Origin: Pseudomonas shirazensis
GTDB lineage: Bacteria; Pseudomonadota; Gammaproteobacteria; Pseudomonadales; Pseudomonadaceae
Assembly: GCF_014268785.2 (NCBI RefSeq)
Contig: NZ_JABWRD020000002.1
Coordinates: 846,001 to 910,000, forward strand
Length of the DNA stretch: 64,000 nucleotides
Direction: 5' to 3'
Shown here: piece by piece, positions 1 through 8,958 of the stretch
Layout: each line of letters starts with the position of its first letter
Position numbering within the stretch: position 1 is the stretch's first letter
Made by a program: the position numbers and the translations under genes
Notes under the pieces: generated by a model
What the model saw: the letters and a program-made list of their open reading frames with translations, nothing else
Database searches by the model: none
Told to the model about the DNA's origin: nothing

Positions 1-90
1 CAGGCTGGCGTACTGACGGGCACAGTCGAGAAACGGCCCGTCATAACCATGGCAGAACTGCAGAATGCGCGGTTCAGAGCGGCTGGTCAT
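1..90 (-). CDS. Probable glycosyltransferase (family 4-like), N-terminus only
   Basis: Thirty codons are visible, from an ATG at 90 to the window edge, with no stop. They read MTSRSEPRILQFCHGYDGPF and continue LDCARQYASL. The opening (I/V)LQFCHGYDGPFLD resembles the N-terminal nucleotide-binding strand of family-4 glycosyltransferases in Pseudomonas surface-polysaccharide loci. The ATG lies 17 bp inside the 3' end of the upstream carbamoyltransferase gene, so the two are very probably co-translated. The function is inferred from a short fragment and context; the acceptor sugar cannot be judged. Confidence 0.55.
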   Translation of the reverse strand, partial: MTSRSEPRILQFCHGYDGPFLDCARQYASL

Positions 91-1831
91 AAGGCGCAGC
101 GCCATCCTTCACGACCAGGATGTCTTCCATGATCAGGTACTGCAGGTCCGAGCCGAAGAACATGTTCAAGGCGTCGGTCGGCGAGCAGATCATCGGCTCG
201 CCACGACGGTTCAGCGAGGTGTTCAGCGACACGCCGTTGCCGGTCAGGTCTTCCAGCGCTTTCATCATGTCGTAGTAGCGCGGGTTGTATTCGCGCTTGA
301 GCACCTGGGCACGCGAAGTGCCGTCCTCGTGGACCACTTCCGGTACACGGGTTTTCCATTCATCCGACACTTCGAAGGTGAAGGTCATGAACGGCGCAGG
401 GTGATCGATCTTGATCATCTGCGGCGCAACGGTGTCGAGCATCGACGGGCAGAAAGGCCTCCAGCGCTCGCGGAACTTGATCTGGTGGTTGATCCGGTCG
501 GCAACCCCGGCAACGCTTGGGCAGCCGATGATCGAACGGCCACCGAGCGCGCGCGGGCCAAACTCCATGCGGCCCTGGAACCAGGCCACAGGGTTGCCAT
601 CGACCATGATCTTGGCGATCTGCTCGGGCATGTTGTCCAGCTTGCGCCACTGCGGCTGGCTCGGATGGCGAGCGCAGGCGGCAATCACGTCTTCGTTGGA
701 ATACGACGGGCCGAGGTAGACGTGTTCCATCTTCTCGACCGGGACGCCACGGGCGTGCGACACGTAGGCAGCAGCGCCGACCGCAGTACCGGCGTCACCG
801 GAGGCCGGCTGCACGAACAGCTCCTTGACGTCCGGGCGGGCGATGATCTTCTGGTTGAGCTTGACGTTTAGCGCGCAGCCGCCAGCGAAGGCCAGCTTGC
901 CGGTCTGCTTGAGGATGTCGCCCAGGTAATGGTCGATCATCTGCAGCGCAAGCTTCTCGAACAGCGCCTGCATGCTCGCCGCGTAGTGGATGTACGGCTC
1001 GTCGGCGATATCGCCTTCGCGCTTGGGACCCAGCCACTCGATCAGTTTTGGCGAGAAGTAGAAGCCCTTGCCCTTTTCTTTATAGCGACGCAGGCCGATG
1101 ACGTTGGCGTATTCGGTGTTGATCACCAGTTCGCCGTTTTCAAAGCTGGCCAGGCGTGAGAAGTCATATTTGCTGGCATCGCCGTATGGCGCCATGCCCA
1201 TGACCTTGAACTCGCCGTCGAGCATTTCGAAGCCGAGGAACTCGGTGATCGCGCCATACAGGCCGCCGAGCGAGTCCGGATCGAAGAACTCCTTGATCTT
1301 GTGGATCTTGCCGTTTTCACCGTAGCCAAAGAAGGTCGTGGCGTATTCGCCCTTGCCATCGATGCCGAGGATCGCGGTTTTTTCTTTAAAGCCCGAGCAG
1401 TGGTAAGCACTGGAGGCGTGCGCCAGGTGGTGCTCGACCGGCTCGATCTTGATCTTTTTCGGATCGAAGCCCAGTTGCTCGAGGCACCAGACGATCTTGT
1501 TGCGATAGCGCTTGTAGCGACGGTTGCCCATCAGCAGCGCGTCGAGGGCGCGGTCCGGGGCATACCAGTAGCGTTTGGCATAGTGCCAGCGGGCCTTGCC
1601 GAACAGGCTGATCGGGGCGAAGGGTATGGCGACCACATCGACGTCCGACGGCTTGATGCCGGCCTGCTCCAGGCAGAACTTCGCCGATTCGTAGGGCATG
1701 CGGTTCTTCGCATGCTTGTCACGCACGAAGCGCTCTTCTTCGGCGGCGGCAATCAGCTTGCCGTCGATGTACAGGGCCGCGGAAGGGTCATGGCTAAGGG
1801 CGCCGGACAGGCCAAGAATCGTCAATGCCAA
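74..1831 (-). CDS. Carbamoyltransferase, NodU/CmcH/TobZ family
   Basis: A 585-residue protein of the family that transfers a carbamoyl group from carbamoyl phosphate, via carbamoyl-AMP, to a hydroxyl of a sugar or antibiotic. The N-terminal Kae1/YrdC-like ASKHA part carries the metal-binding EHHLAH motif (H134, H135, H138) and GIDGKGEYATTF. The C-terminal part has the typical FQGRMEFGPRALGGRSI signature and NTSLNRRGEP. Length is normal for the family. The start appears to be TTG at 1831, preceded by an AGAGG ribosome-binding site. The gene overlaps the following glycosyltransferase start, which points to decoration of a cell-surface glycan (LPS core or O-antigen) rather than a secondary metabolite. 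The glycan is inference. Confidence 0.9.
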   Translation of the reverse strand: MALTILGLSGALSHDPSAALYIDGKLIAAAEEERFVRDKHAKNRMPYESAKFCLEQAGIKPSDVDVVAIPFAPISLFGKARWHYAKRYWYAPDRALDALLMGNRRYKRYRNKIVWCLEQLGFDPKKIKIEPVEHHLAHASSAYHCSGFKEKTAILGIDGKGEYATTFFGYGENGKIHKIKEFFDPDSLGGLYGAITEFLGFEMLDGEFKVMGMAPYGDASKYDFSRLASFENGELVINTEYANVIGLRRYKEKGKGFYFSPKLIEWLGPKREGDIADEPYIHYAASMQALFEKLALQMIDHYLGDILKQTGKLAFAGGCALNVKLNQKIIARPDVKELFVQPASGDAGTAVGAAAYVSHARGVPVEKMEHVYLGPSYSNEDVIAACARHPSQPQWRKLDNMPEQIAKIMVDGNPVAWFQGRMEFGPRALGGRSIIGCPSVAGVADRINHQIKFRERWRPFCPSMLDTVAPQMIKIDHPAPFMTFTFEVSDEWKTRVPEVVHEDGTSRAQVLKREYNPRYYDMMKALEDLTGNGVSLNTSLNRRGEPMICSPTDALNMFFGSDLQYLIMEDILVVKDGAAPYDQPL

Positions 1832-1930
1832 GGGTCTAGCCTCTTCATTCGGTAGAGATGCGCGGTCGGCCTCACGGCGGACGGCGGCTAAAGGGCGGGA
1901 TTATAACGCAAAGCTCCATCGCGCACCGCC

Positions 1931-2072
1931 CCTGTGTAGGAGCGGCCTTGTGTCGCGAAAGGCCAGCGAAGCTGGCCCGGCGGTATCAGCGGCGAAGCTG
2001 AAAATGTGGGGCCGCTTCGCAGCCCTTTCCGACCGGTCCGGCGCTCCGGCAAGGCCGCCCCTACAGGGATCT
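1931..2072. repeat. REP pair (BIME) between rlmJ and the carbamoyltransferase gene
   Basis: Two P. putida-type REP units lie in opposite orientation. The first begins with TAGGAGCGGCCTTGTGTCGCG followed by the stem GGCCAGC/GCTGGCC. The second ends in CAAGGCCGCCCCTACAGG, read as the complement. The pair fills most of the 263-bp gap downstream of rlmJ and upstream of the carbamoyltransferase start. No other gene is seen in the gap. Confidence 0.85.
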
Positions 2073-2094
2073 GCACAGCATCAGGGCACTGTGA

Positions 2095-2931
2095 CTACTC
2101 AGCAATCAGCCAATCCAGGCGCCAGCTACCGTCAGTCTGGGCCAGCTCTTTGGCCAGCAGCGGCAGCAACTCGCGCAGCTCTTCTTCCAGACCCCATGGC
2201 GGGTTGGCAATCGCCAGGCCGGAACCGTTCAGACCCTGCGGGCTGTCCTGATGATGCACATACAGCTCGGCGCGCAGCAGCTTCGGCGCGCCGGTGCTGG
2301 TCAGGTCCTGATAGTAGCGAGTCAGCAAGCGCTGGTCCTTGATCGGGTACCAGATCACCGCCACCGTCTGGCGCATGCGCCCGATCGCTTCCTTGACTGC
2401 AACGGTGCAGCGCTTGAGCTCGTCGGCCTGCTCGAACGGCGGATCGATGAGCATGATCGCGCGTTTTTCCTGCACTGGCAGCAGCGCCCGGGGCACATGC
2501 CAGCCTTCACCCAGATGAACGGTGACGCGCGGGTCCTTTTTCATGTTCTCGCGCAGCAATGGGCCGTCTTCCGGGTGCTTTTCGTTGAACAGCGCACGGT
2601 CCTGCTGACGCATCAGCCGGCGCGCCAACTCGGGCGAGCCCGGGTAATAGCGCAGCTCACCTTCTGGATTCAGGCGCTTGATCACGCGCAGGTAGTCGGC
2701 GATGATCTCGGGCAGATCGTCACGGCCCCACAGCCGGGCAACGCCCTCCAGGTACTCACCGGTACGGCTCGCCTGGTCGCCGTGCAGGTCGTACAGACCG
2801 AGGCCGGCGTGGGTATCGATGTAAGCGAACGGCTGCTCCTTGCGCGACATCAAGGCGATGAGGCGGGTCAGCACGATGTGTTTGAAGACGTCGGCATGGT
2901 TGCCGGCGTGGAAGGCGTGACGATAGTTCAT
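2095..2931 (-). CDS. rlmJ: 23S rRNA (adenine(2030)-N6)-methyltransferase RlmJ
   Basis: A 278-residue SAM-dependent enzyme that methylates A2030 of 23S rRNA in the cytoplasm. The sequence opens with NYRHAFHAGNHADVFKH, the highly conserved RlmJ N-terminus. The class I Rossmann site appears as YIDTHAGLGLYDL and the catalytic DPP(Y/F) motif of N6-adenine methyltransferases as MLIDPPFEQ, near residue 160. Length matches E. coli RlmJ (about 280). It is a single gene facing the same way as putP but separated from it by a strong terminator. The start is the ATG at 2931. Confidence 0.93.
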   Translation of the reverse strand: MNYRHAFHAGNHADVFKHIVLTRLIALMSRKEQPFAYIDTHAGLGLYDLHGDQASRTGEYLEGVARLWGRDDLPEIIADYLRVIKRLNPEGELRYYPGSPELARRLMRQQDRALFNEKHPEDGPLLRENMKKDPRVTVHLGEGWHVPRALLPVQEKRAIMLIDPPFEQADELKRCTVAVKEAIGRMRQTVAVIWYPIKDQRLLTRYYQDLTSTGAPKLLRAELYVHHQDSPQGLNGSGLAIANPPWGLEEELRELLPLLAKELAQTDGSWRLDWLIAE

Positions 2932-3030
2932 GGCAACTCCTGCGCAGGCGGCAAGTTTACCTTGTCAGGCTGGAGTCGTCAGGCCTGCGTATGCGCCAGG
3001 CGACTGCAGGCCTGCCTTGCAGCGGGCAAG

Positions 3031-3064
3031 AAAAAGCCCGCACCTAAACAGGCGCGGGCTTTTT
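3031..3064. terminator. Rho-independent terminator, putP (bidirectional)
   Basis: AAAAAGCCCGC, a short loop, then GCGGGCTTTTT (loop cctaaacag with partial extra pairing) lies just downstream of the putP stop. A-run and T-run flank both sides, so it could act in both directions. Confidence 0.85.
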
Positions 3065-3085
3065 CATACAGCGATCAGGGCAACA

Positions 3086-4561
3086 TTACTTACCGATGTG
3101 GTAAGCCTCGTCAGCCTTCTCGAAGCGCGAAACCATGCTCGAGGTCGGCGCGCCCAGCTTGCTCACCAGCACGATGGCGATGGTGGCAAACAGGAAGCCC
3201 GGAATGATTTCGTACAGGCCGGTGTCCAGCTGCTTCCAGAAGATCACGGTCAGTGCGCCAACTATGATACCGCTCAGCGCGCCGTTGCGGGTCATGCCCT
3301 TCCACAGTACCGACAGCAGGACTACCGGACCAAACGCAGCACCGAAGCCAGCCCAGGCGTACGCCACCAGGCCAAGCACGCGGTTTTCCGGGTTGGCTGC
3401 AAGGGCGATGGCGATCAGTGCCACGGCCAGGACCATGATCCGACCGACCCAGACAAGCTCGACCTGGGAAGCGTTTTTACGCAGGAAAGTCTTGTAGAAG
3501 TCTTCGGTCAGGGCGCTGGAGCAGACCAACAGCTGGCAGCTCAGGGTGCTCATCACCGCCGCCAGAATGGCCGACAGCAGCACACCGGCAACCCACGGGT
3601 TGAACAGGATCTTCGCCAGCTCGATGAACACACGCTCGTGGTTCTCGGTAACCGGGCCAGCCAGATCAGGGTTGGCCGAGAAGTAGGCGATACCGAAGAA
3701 GCCCACGGCGCAAGTACCAGCCAGGCACAGGATCATCCAGGTCATCGAGATGCGACGAGCCTTGGCGATCGACTTGACCGACTCGGCAGCCATGAACCGC
3801 GCGAGGATGTGCGGCTGGCCGAAGTAGCCCAGGCCCCAGCCCATCAGCGAGATGATGCCGATGAAGGTCGCCCCCTTGAACATGTCGAAGTTGGCCGGGT
3901 TCTGCGCTTCGATGGCGAGGAAGGTGGTGTCGAAGCCGCCCGTCGAGATCAGCACGATGATCGGCGTCAGGATCAGTGCGAAGATCATCAGCGAGGCCTG
4001 CACGGTATCGGTCCAGCTCACTGCCAGGAAACCACCGACGAAGGTGTAGGCGATGGTCGCAGCAGCGCCGGCCCACAGTGCGGTCTCGTACGACATGCCG
4101 AAGGTGCTTTCGAACAGGCGAGCACCCGCCACGATGCCCGAGGCACAGTAGATGGTGAAGAACACCAGAATGACTATCGCAGAGATGATCCGCAGCAGCC
4201 CGCTCTTGTCTTCAAAGCGGCTGGCGAAGTAGTCCGGCAGGGTCAGCGCGTCGCCGTTGTGCTCGGTCTGCACACGCAGACGGCCGGCCACGAACAGCCA
4301 GTTCAGGTAAGCACCAACGGTCAGGCCGATGGCGATCCAGGCTTCAGACAAGCCGGACATGTAGATGGCGCCTGGCAGGCCCATCAACAGCCAGCCGCTC
4401 ATGTCGGAGGCACCTGCGGACAGCGCGGTGACAACGCTACCGAGGCTACGTCCGCCGAGAATGTAATCGGAAAGGTTGTTGGTGGAGCGATAGGCGGCGA
4501 AGCCGATCAGTACCATTACTGCGATGTAGACCACGAAGGTGATCGTCAGTGGATTGCCCAT
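3086..4561 (-). CDS. putP: Sodium/proline symporter PutP
   Basis: A 491-residue inner-membrane carrier of the solute:sodium symporter (SSS) family that imports L-proline with Na+. About 13 hydrophobic segments can be read. Family signatures include GASDMSGWLLMGLPGA (TM2 region), YILGGRSLG near residue 40 and the conserved GWGLGYFGQPHILARFMA in the middle. It is transcribed divergently from putA across a 357-bp region rich in GTTGCA hexamers, so PutA repression with proline induction is expected, as in enteric put systems. The C-terminus is ordinary. Its start at 4561 is ATG. Confidence 0.96.
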   Translation of the reverse strand: MGNPLTITFVVYIAVMVLIGFAAYRSTNNLSDYILGGRSLGSVVTALSAGASDMSGWLLMGLPGAIYMSGLSEAWIAIGLTVGAYLNWLFVAGRLRVQTEHNGDALTLPDYFASRFEDKSGLLRIISAIVILVFFTIYCASGIVAGARLFESTFGMSYETALWAGAAATIAYTFVGGFLAVSWTDTVQASLMIFALILTPIIVLISTGGFDTTFLAIEAQNPANFDMFKGATFIGIISLMGWGLGYFGQPHILARFMAAESVKSIAKARRISMTWMILCLAGTCAVGFFGIAYFSANPDLAGPVTENHERVFIELAKILFNPWVAGVLLSAILAAVMSTLSCQLLVCSSALTEDFYKTFLRKNASQVELVWVGRIMVLAVALIAIALAANPENRVLGLVAYAWAGFGAAFGPVVLLSVLWKGMTRNGALSGIIVGALTVIFWKQLDTGLYEIIPGFLFATIAIVLVSKLGAPTSSMVSRFEKADEAYHIGK

Positions 4562-4591
4562 GGTTGTGCCCTGGCGTTTGTTTTTATTTCA

Positions 4592-4848
4592 TGCAACCAG
4601 CCGACAAAGCGGTTGCACCCAGGCGGCGCATGCTATGCAACAACATGAACCGGGTGCAACCATTTTTCATTTGCCAGTTGCACCCTGAAATGCGTTTACA
4701 CACAAAACGTCGCTTTTAGATACTTTTGTCGCAAACGCCGCGTTTATAAAGGGAAAACGCACCATAATCGAGCAGCGCGACGACCTAAAACCACGCGCCA
4801 GACGAGTTGCACCTCAAACTATAAAAAAACGGGTTGCACCAGGTTGCA
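4592..4848. promoter_or_regulatory. putP/putA control region with eight GTTGCA (PutA operator) hexamers
   Basis: The 357-bp divergent region contains GTTGCA, or its complement TGCAAC, starting at 4592, 4612, 4636, 4655, 4677, 4806, 4833 and 4843. GTTGCA is the known DNA target of the ribbon-helix-helix domain of E. coli PutA, and the putA gene here encodes that domain. Five copies cluster near putP. Three lie near putA, two of them spaced 10 bp apart (about one helical turn). Most are embedded in a longer GGTTGCACC context, suggesting a slightly extended site. The stretch between 4683 and 4805 is AT-rich and probably holds the core promoters. Confidence 0.75.
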
Positions 4849-4918
4849 CCCGCAATTGGCTAGCGCTAATCTTGGCCTCAGCTAAAGCCACAACAAGTGG
4901 CAATAATGAGGACAAGAA

Positions 4919-7900
4919 ATGGCGACTACCACCCTTGGGGTCAAACTCGATGACCCTACCCGTGAGCGACTCAAGGCAGCTGCGCAGTCGATTGACCGCA
5001 CGCCGCATTGGTTGATCAAGCAGGCTATCTTCAATTACCTGGAGAAGCTCGAGGGTGGCGCGACCCTGCACGAAATCAATGGCCATGGTGCCAACCTCAG
5101 TGACGACGCCGGCGAGGTACAGCCTGAGCATAGCCATCAATGCTTCCTCGAGTTCGCTGAAAGCATCCTGCCGCAATCGGTACTGCGTGCTGCCATCACT
5201 TCGGCCTACCGTCGCCCCGAGCAGGAAATGGTGCCGATGCTGCTGGAGCAGGCGCGCCTGACCACTGCCCAGGCCGAAGCCACCAACAAGCTCGCCTCGG
5301 GCATCGCCGAGAAGCTGCGTAACCAGAAGAGCGCCAGCGGTCGTGCCGGTATCGTTCAGGGCCTGTTGCAGGAGTTTTCGCTGTCGTCACAGGAAGGCGT
5401 TGCTCTCATGTGCCTGGCCGAAGCCCTGCTGCGCATCCCCGACAAAGGCACCCGCGACGCGCTGATCCGCGACAAGATCAGCACCGGCAACTGGCACCCG
5501 CACCTGGGCAACAGCCCGTCGCTGTTCGTCAACGCAGCAACCTGGGGCCTGCTGCTGACCGGCAAGCTGGTCTCGACCCACAACGAATCCGGCCTGACTT
5601 CGTCGCTGACGCGCATCATCGGCAAAAGTGGCGAACCGATGATCCGCAAGGGCGTCGACATGGCCATGCGTCTGATGGGTGAGCAGTTCGTCACCGGCGA
5701 AACCATCGCCGAAGCCCTGGCCAACGCCAGCCGCTTCGAGTCCAAAGGCTTCCGTTATTCCTACGACATGCTCGGTGAAGCCGCACTCACCGAGCATGAC
5801 GCACAGAAGTACCTGGCCTCCTACGAGCAGGCGATCCACTCGATCGGCAAGGCCTCCCATGGCCGCGGCATCTATGAAGGCCCGGGCATCTCGATCAAGC
5901 TTTCCGCGCTGCACCCTCGCTACAGCCGCGCGCAATACGAGCGGGTGATGGACGAGCTGTACCCGCGCCTGCTATCGCTGACCTTGCTGGCCAAGCAGTA
6001 CGACATCGGACTGAACATCGACGCCGAAGAAGCCGACCGCCTCGAGCTGTCGCTGGACCTGCTCGAGCGCCTGTGCTTCGAGCCATCGCTGACTGGCTGG
6101 AACGGTATCGGTTTTGTCATCCAGGCTTATCAGAAGCGTTGCCCGTACGTGATCGACTCGGTCATCGACCTGGCCAAGCGCAGCCGCCATCGCTTGATGA
6201 TCCGCCTGGTCAAGGGCGCCTACTGGGACAGCGAAATCAAGCGCGCCCAGGTCGAAGGTCTGGAAGGCTATCCGGTCTACACCCGCAAGGTGTACACCGA
6301 CGTTTCCTACATCGCCTGCGCACGCAAGCTGCTGTCGGTGCCAGAAGCCATCTACCCGCAGTTCGCTACCCACAACGCCCACACCCTGTCGGCCATCTAC
6401 CACATCGCCGGGCAGAACTATTACCCGGGCCAGTACGAGTTCCAGTGCCTGCACGGCATGGGCGAGCCGCTCTACGAACAAGTGGTGGGCAAAGTTGCCG
6501 ATGGCAAGCTGAACCGTCCGTGCCGGGTGTATGCCCCGGTCGGTACCCACGAGACGCTACTGGCCTATCTGGTGCGACGCCTGCTGGAAAACGGCGCCAA
6601 CACCTCGTTCGTCAACCGTATTGCCGACCACTCGATTTCGATTCAAGAGCTGGTCTCCGACCCGGTCGCCAATATCGAGCAGATGGCGGCCCAGGAAGGC
6701 AGCATCGGCCTGCCACACCCGCGCATCCCGCTGCCGCGTGACTTGTATGGCAGCGAGCGGGCCAACTCGGCCGGTATCGACCTGGCCAACGAACATCGCC
6801 TGGCGTCGTTGTCCTGCGCCTTGCTGGCAACCGCTCACACCGAGTGGAAAGCCGCACCGATGCTGGGTTGCGCTAGCAGCCAGGAAGTGGCGGCAGCGGT
6901 GATCAACCCGTCCGATCATCGCGACGTCGTCGGTCATGTGCAGGAAGCCACCGTCATTGATGTTGACAACGCCATCCAGTGCGCGCTGAACGCTGCGCCG
7001 ATCTGGCAAGCGACGCCACCAGCCGAGCGTGCAGCGATCCTCGAGCGCAGTGCCGACCTGATGGAGGCCGAGATCCAGCCGTTGATGGGCCTGCTGGTGC
7101 GTGAAGCCGGCAAGACCTACGCCAACGCCATTGCCGAAGTCCGCGAAGCGGTGGATTTCCTGCGTTACTACGCGGTACAGGCCCGCAACAACTTCAGCAA
7201 CGACGCCCACCGCCCATTGGGCCCGGTGGTGTGCATCAGCCCGTGGAACTTCCCGCTGGCGATCTTCAGCGGCCAGGTTGCTGCGGCCTTGGCTGCCGGT
7301 AACCCTGTGCTGGCCAAGCCTGCCGAGCAAACTCCGCTTATCGCTGCGCAAGCGGTGCGCTTGATGCTTGAAGCCGGCATACCTGAGGGTGTGCTGCAAC
7401 TGCTGCCAGGCCGCGGTGAAACCGTCGGCGCCGGTCTGGTCGGTGACGAGCGGGTCAAAGGTGTGATGTTCACTGGTTCGACCGAAGTCGCCCGCCTGCT
7501 GCAACGCAATATCGCTGGCCGCCTCGACGCTCAAGGCCGACCGATCCCGCTGATCGCCGAAACCGGCGGGCAGAACGCGATGATCGTCGACTCGTCGGCC
7601 TTGACCGAGCAAGTGGTGATCGACGTGGTTTCCTCGGCATTCGACAGCGCCGGTCAGCGTTGCTCGGCCCTGCGCGTTCTGTGCCTGCAGGAAGACTCCG
7701 CCGACCGCGTGATCGAAATGCTCAAGGGCGCCATGGCGCAAAACCGCCAGGGCAACCCGGAGCGCCTGTCGGTGGACATCGGCCCGGTAATCGACGCTGA
7801 AGCCAAGGCGGGTATCGAGAAGCACATCCAGGCCATGCGCGAAAAAGGCCGCGCCGTGTATCAGGTGGCCATCGCCGATGCTGCCGAATGCAAACGCGGT

Positions 7901-8872
7901 ACCTTCGTCATGCCGACCTTGATCGAGCTGGACAGCTTCGACGAACTCAAGCGCGAGATCTTCGGTCCGGTACTGCACGTAGTGCGCTACAACCGCCGCA
8001 ACCTCGACCAACTGCTCGAGCAGATCAACGCCTCCGGCTACGGCCTGACCCTGGGCGTACACACCCGCATCGACGAAACCATCGCCAAGGTTGTGGATAC
8101 CGTCAACGCCGGCAACATGTACGTCAACCGCAACATCGTCGGTGCCGTAGTAGGCGTGCAGCCGTTCGGTGGTGAAGGCCTGTCCGGCACCGGCCCGAAA
8201 GCCGGCGGCCCGCTGTACCTGTACCGCCTGCTGTCGACCCGCCCGGTCGACGCCGTGGCTCGCCAGTTCAAGGAGGCCGATGCTACCAGCAAGGTCGACA
8301 GCGTCCTGCGCGATCAATTGATCAAGCCGCTGCACAGCCTTAAAGCCTGGGCCGAAAGCAACCAGCTGAGCGACCTGGCCAGCCTCTGCGAGCAGTTCGC
8401 AGAGCAATCACAGAGCGGCATCACCCGCCTGCTGCCGGGCCCGACCGGCGAGCGCAACAGCTACACCATCCTGCCGCGCGAGCATGTGCTGTGCCTGGCA
8501 GACAATGAAGCTGACCTGCTGGCTCAATTGGCTGCAGTACTGGCTGTAGGCAGCTCGGCGGTATGCGTCGACGGCGAGCCGGCCAAGAGCCTGCGTGCGC
8601 GCCTGCCTAAAGAGCTGCAAGGCAAGGTCAAGCTGGTAGCCGACTGGACCAAGGATGAAGTAGCGTTCGATGCTGTTATCCACCACGGCCACTCGGACCA
8701 ACTGCGCGCCGTGTGCGAACAGGTAGCCAAGCGCGCCGGGGCGATTGTCGGTGTGCACGGGTTGTCCAGCGGCGATCAGCAGATTGCCTTGGAGCGTTTG
8801 GTGATCGAGCGCGCAGTGAGCGTCAACACCGCTGCGGCAGGGGGTAACGCGAGCTTGATGACGATCGGCTGA
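4919..8872 (+). CDS. putA: Trifunctional proline utilisation protein PutA
   Basis: A 1317-residue enzyme and repressor. Residues 1-47 form a ribbon-helix-helix DNA-binding domain (TLGVKLDDPTRERLKAAAQS). The proline dehydrogenase barrel carries RLVKGAYWDSEIKRAQ, ATHNAHT and QCLHGMGEPLYEQV and oxidises L-proline to pyrroline-5-carboxylate with FAD. The aldehyde dehydrogenase domain (ISPWNFPLAIFSGQ, FTGSTEVA, catalytic AGQRCSALRVL) produces glutamate with NAD+. The C-terminal 200 residues match the domain found in long type-B PutAs. Length equals E. coli PutA (1320). When reduced it moves to the membrane; when oxidised it is expected to repress putA and putP through the GTTGCA cluster. ATG at 4919 follows GAGGACAAGAA. 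Confidence 0.97.
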   Translation: MATTTLGVKLDDPTRERLKAAAQSIDRTPHWLIKQAIFNYLEKLEGGATLHEINGHGANLSDDAGEVQPEHSHQCFLEFAESILPQSVLRAAITSAYRRPEQEMVPMLLEQARLTTAQAEATNKLASGIAEKLRNQKSASGRAGIVQGLLQEFSLSSQEGVALMCLAEALLRIPDKGTRDALIRDKISTGNWHPHLGNSPSLFVNAATWGLLLTGKLVSTHNESGLTSSLTRIIGKSGEPMIRKGVDMAMRLMGEQFVTGETIAEALANASRFESKGFRYSYDMLGEAALTEHDAQKYLASYEQAIHSIGKASHGRGIYEGPGISIKLSALHPRYSRAQYERVMDELYPRLLSLTLLAKQYDIGLNIDAEEADRLELSLDLLERLCFEPSLTGWNGIGFVIQAYQKRCPYVIDSVIDLAKRSRHRLMIRLVKGAYWDSEIKRAQVEGLEGYPVYTRKVYTDVSYIACARKLLSVPEAIYPQFATHNAHTLSAIYHIAGQNYYPGQYEFQCLHGMGEPLYEQVVGKVADGKLNRPCRVYAPVGTHETLLAYLVRRLLENGANTSFVNRIADHSISIQELVSDPVANIEQMAAQEGSIGLPHPRIPLPRDLYGSERANSAGIDLANEHRLASLSCALLATAHTEWKAAPMLGCASSQEVAAAVINPSDHRDVVGHVQEATVIDVDNAIQCALNAAPIWQATPPAERAAILERSADLMEAEIQPLMGLLVREAGKTYANAIAEVREAVDFLRYYAVQARNNFSNDAHRPLGPVVCISPWNFPLAIFSGQVAAALAAGNPVLAKPAEQTPLIAAQAVRLMLEAGIPEGVLQLLPGRGETVGAGLVGDERVKGVMFTGSTEVARLLQRNIAGRLDAQGRPIPLIAETGGQNAMIVDSSALTEQVVIDVVSSAFDSAGQRCSALRVLCLQEDSADRVIEMLKGAMAQNRQGNPERLSVDIGPVIDAEAKAGIEKHIQAMREKGRAVYQVAIADAAECKRGTFVMPTLIELDSFDELKREIFGPVLHVVRYNRRNLDQLLEQINASGYGLTLGVHTRIDETIAKVVDTVNAGNMYVNRNIVGAVVGVQPFGGEGLSGTGPKAGGPLYLYRLLSTRPVDAVARQFKEADATSKVDSVLRDQLIKPLHSLKAWAESNQLSDLASLCEQFAEQSQSGITRLLPGPTGERNSYTILPREHVLCLADNEADLLAQLAAVLAVGSSAVCVDGEPAKSLRARLPKELQGKVKLVADWTKDEVAFDAVIHHGHSDQLRAVCEQVAKRAGAIVGVHGLSSGDQQIALERLVIERAVSVNTAAAGGNASLMTIG

Positions 8873-8891
8873 CACCGGCACGGCAGTAAGC

Positions 8892-8922
8892 AAAAAAGGA
8901 GAGCTTTGGCTCTCCTTTTTTT
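8892..8922 (+). terminator. Rho-independent terminator of putA
   Basis: AAAAAGGAGAGC-TTT-GGCTCTCCTTTTTTT forms a 12-bp perfect stem with a three-base loop and a T-run, starting about 20 bp past the putA stop. Confidence 0.93.
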
Positions 8923-8958
8923 ATGACTTTCAGAATGGTGCGTTAACCGACGAACAGA

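Noticed and set aside
2930..4648. A 572-codon open frame on the plus strand opposite putP
   Set aside because: High GC leaves antisense frames open; putP on the other strand has a clear family match, while this frame is Gln/Asp/His-rich shadow sequence.
6557..8407. A 616-codon frame opposite putA
   Set aside because: Antisense shadow of the PutA aldehyde dehydrogenase domain.
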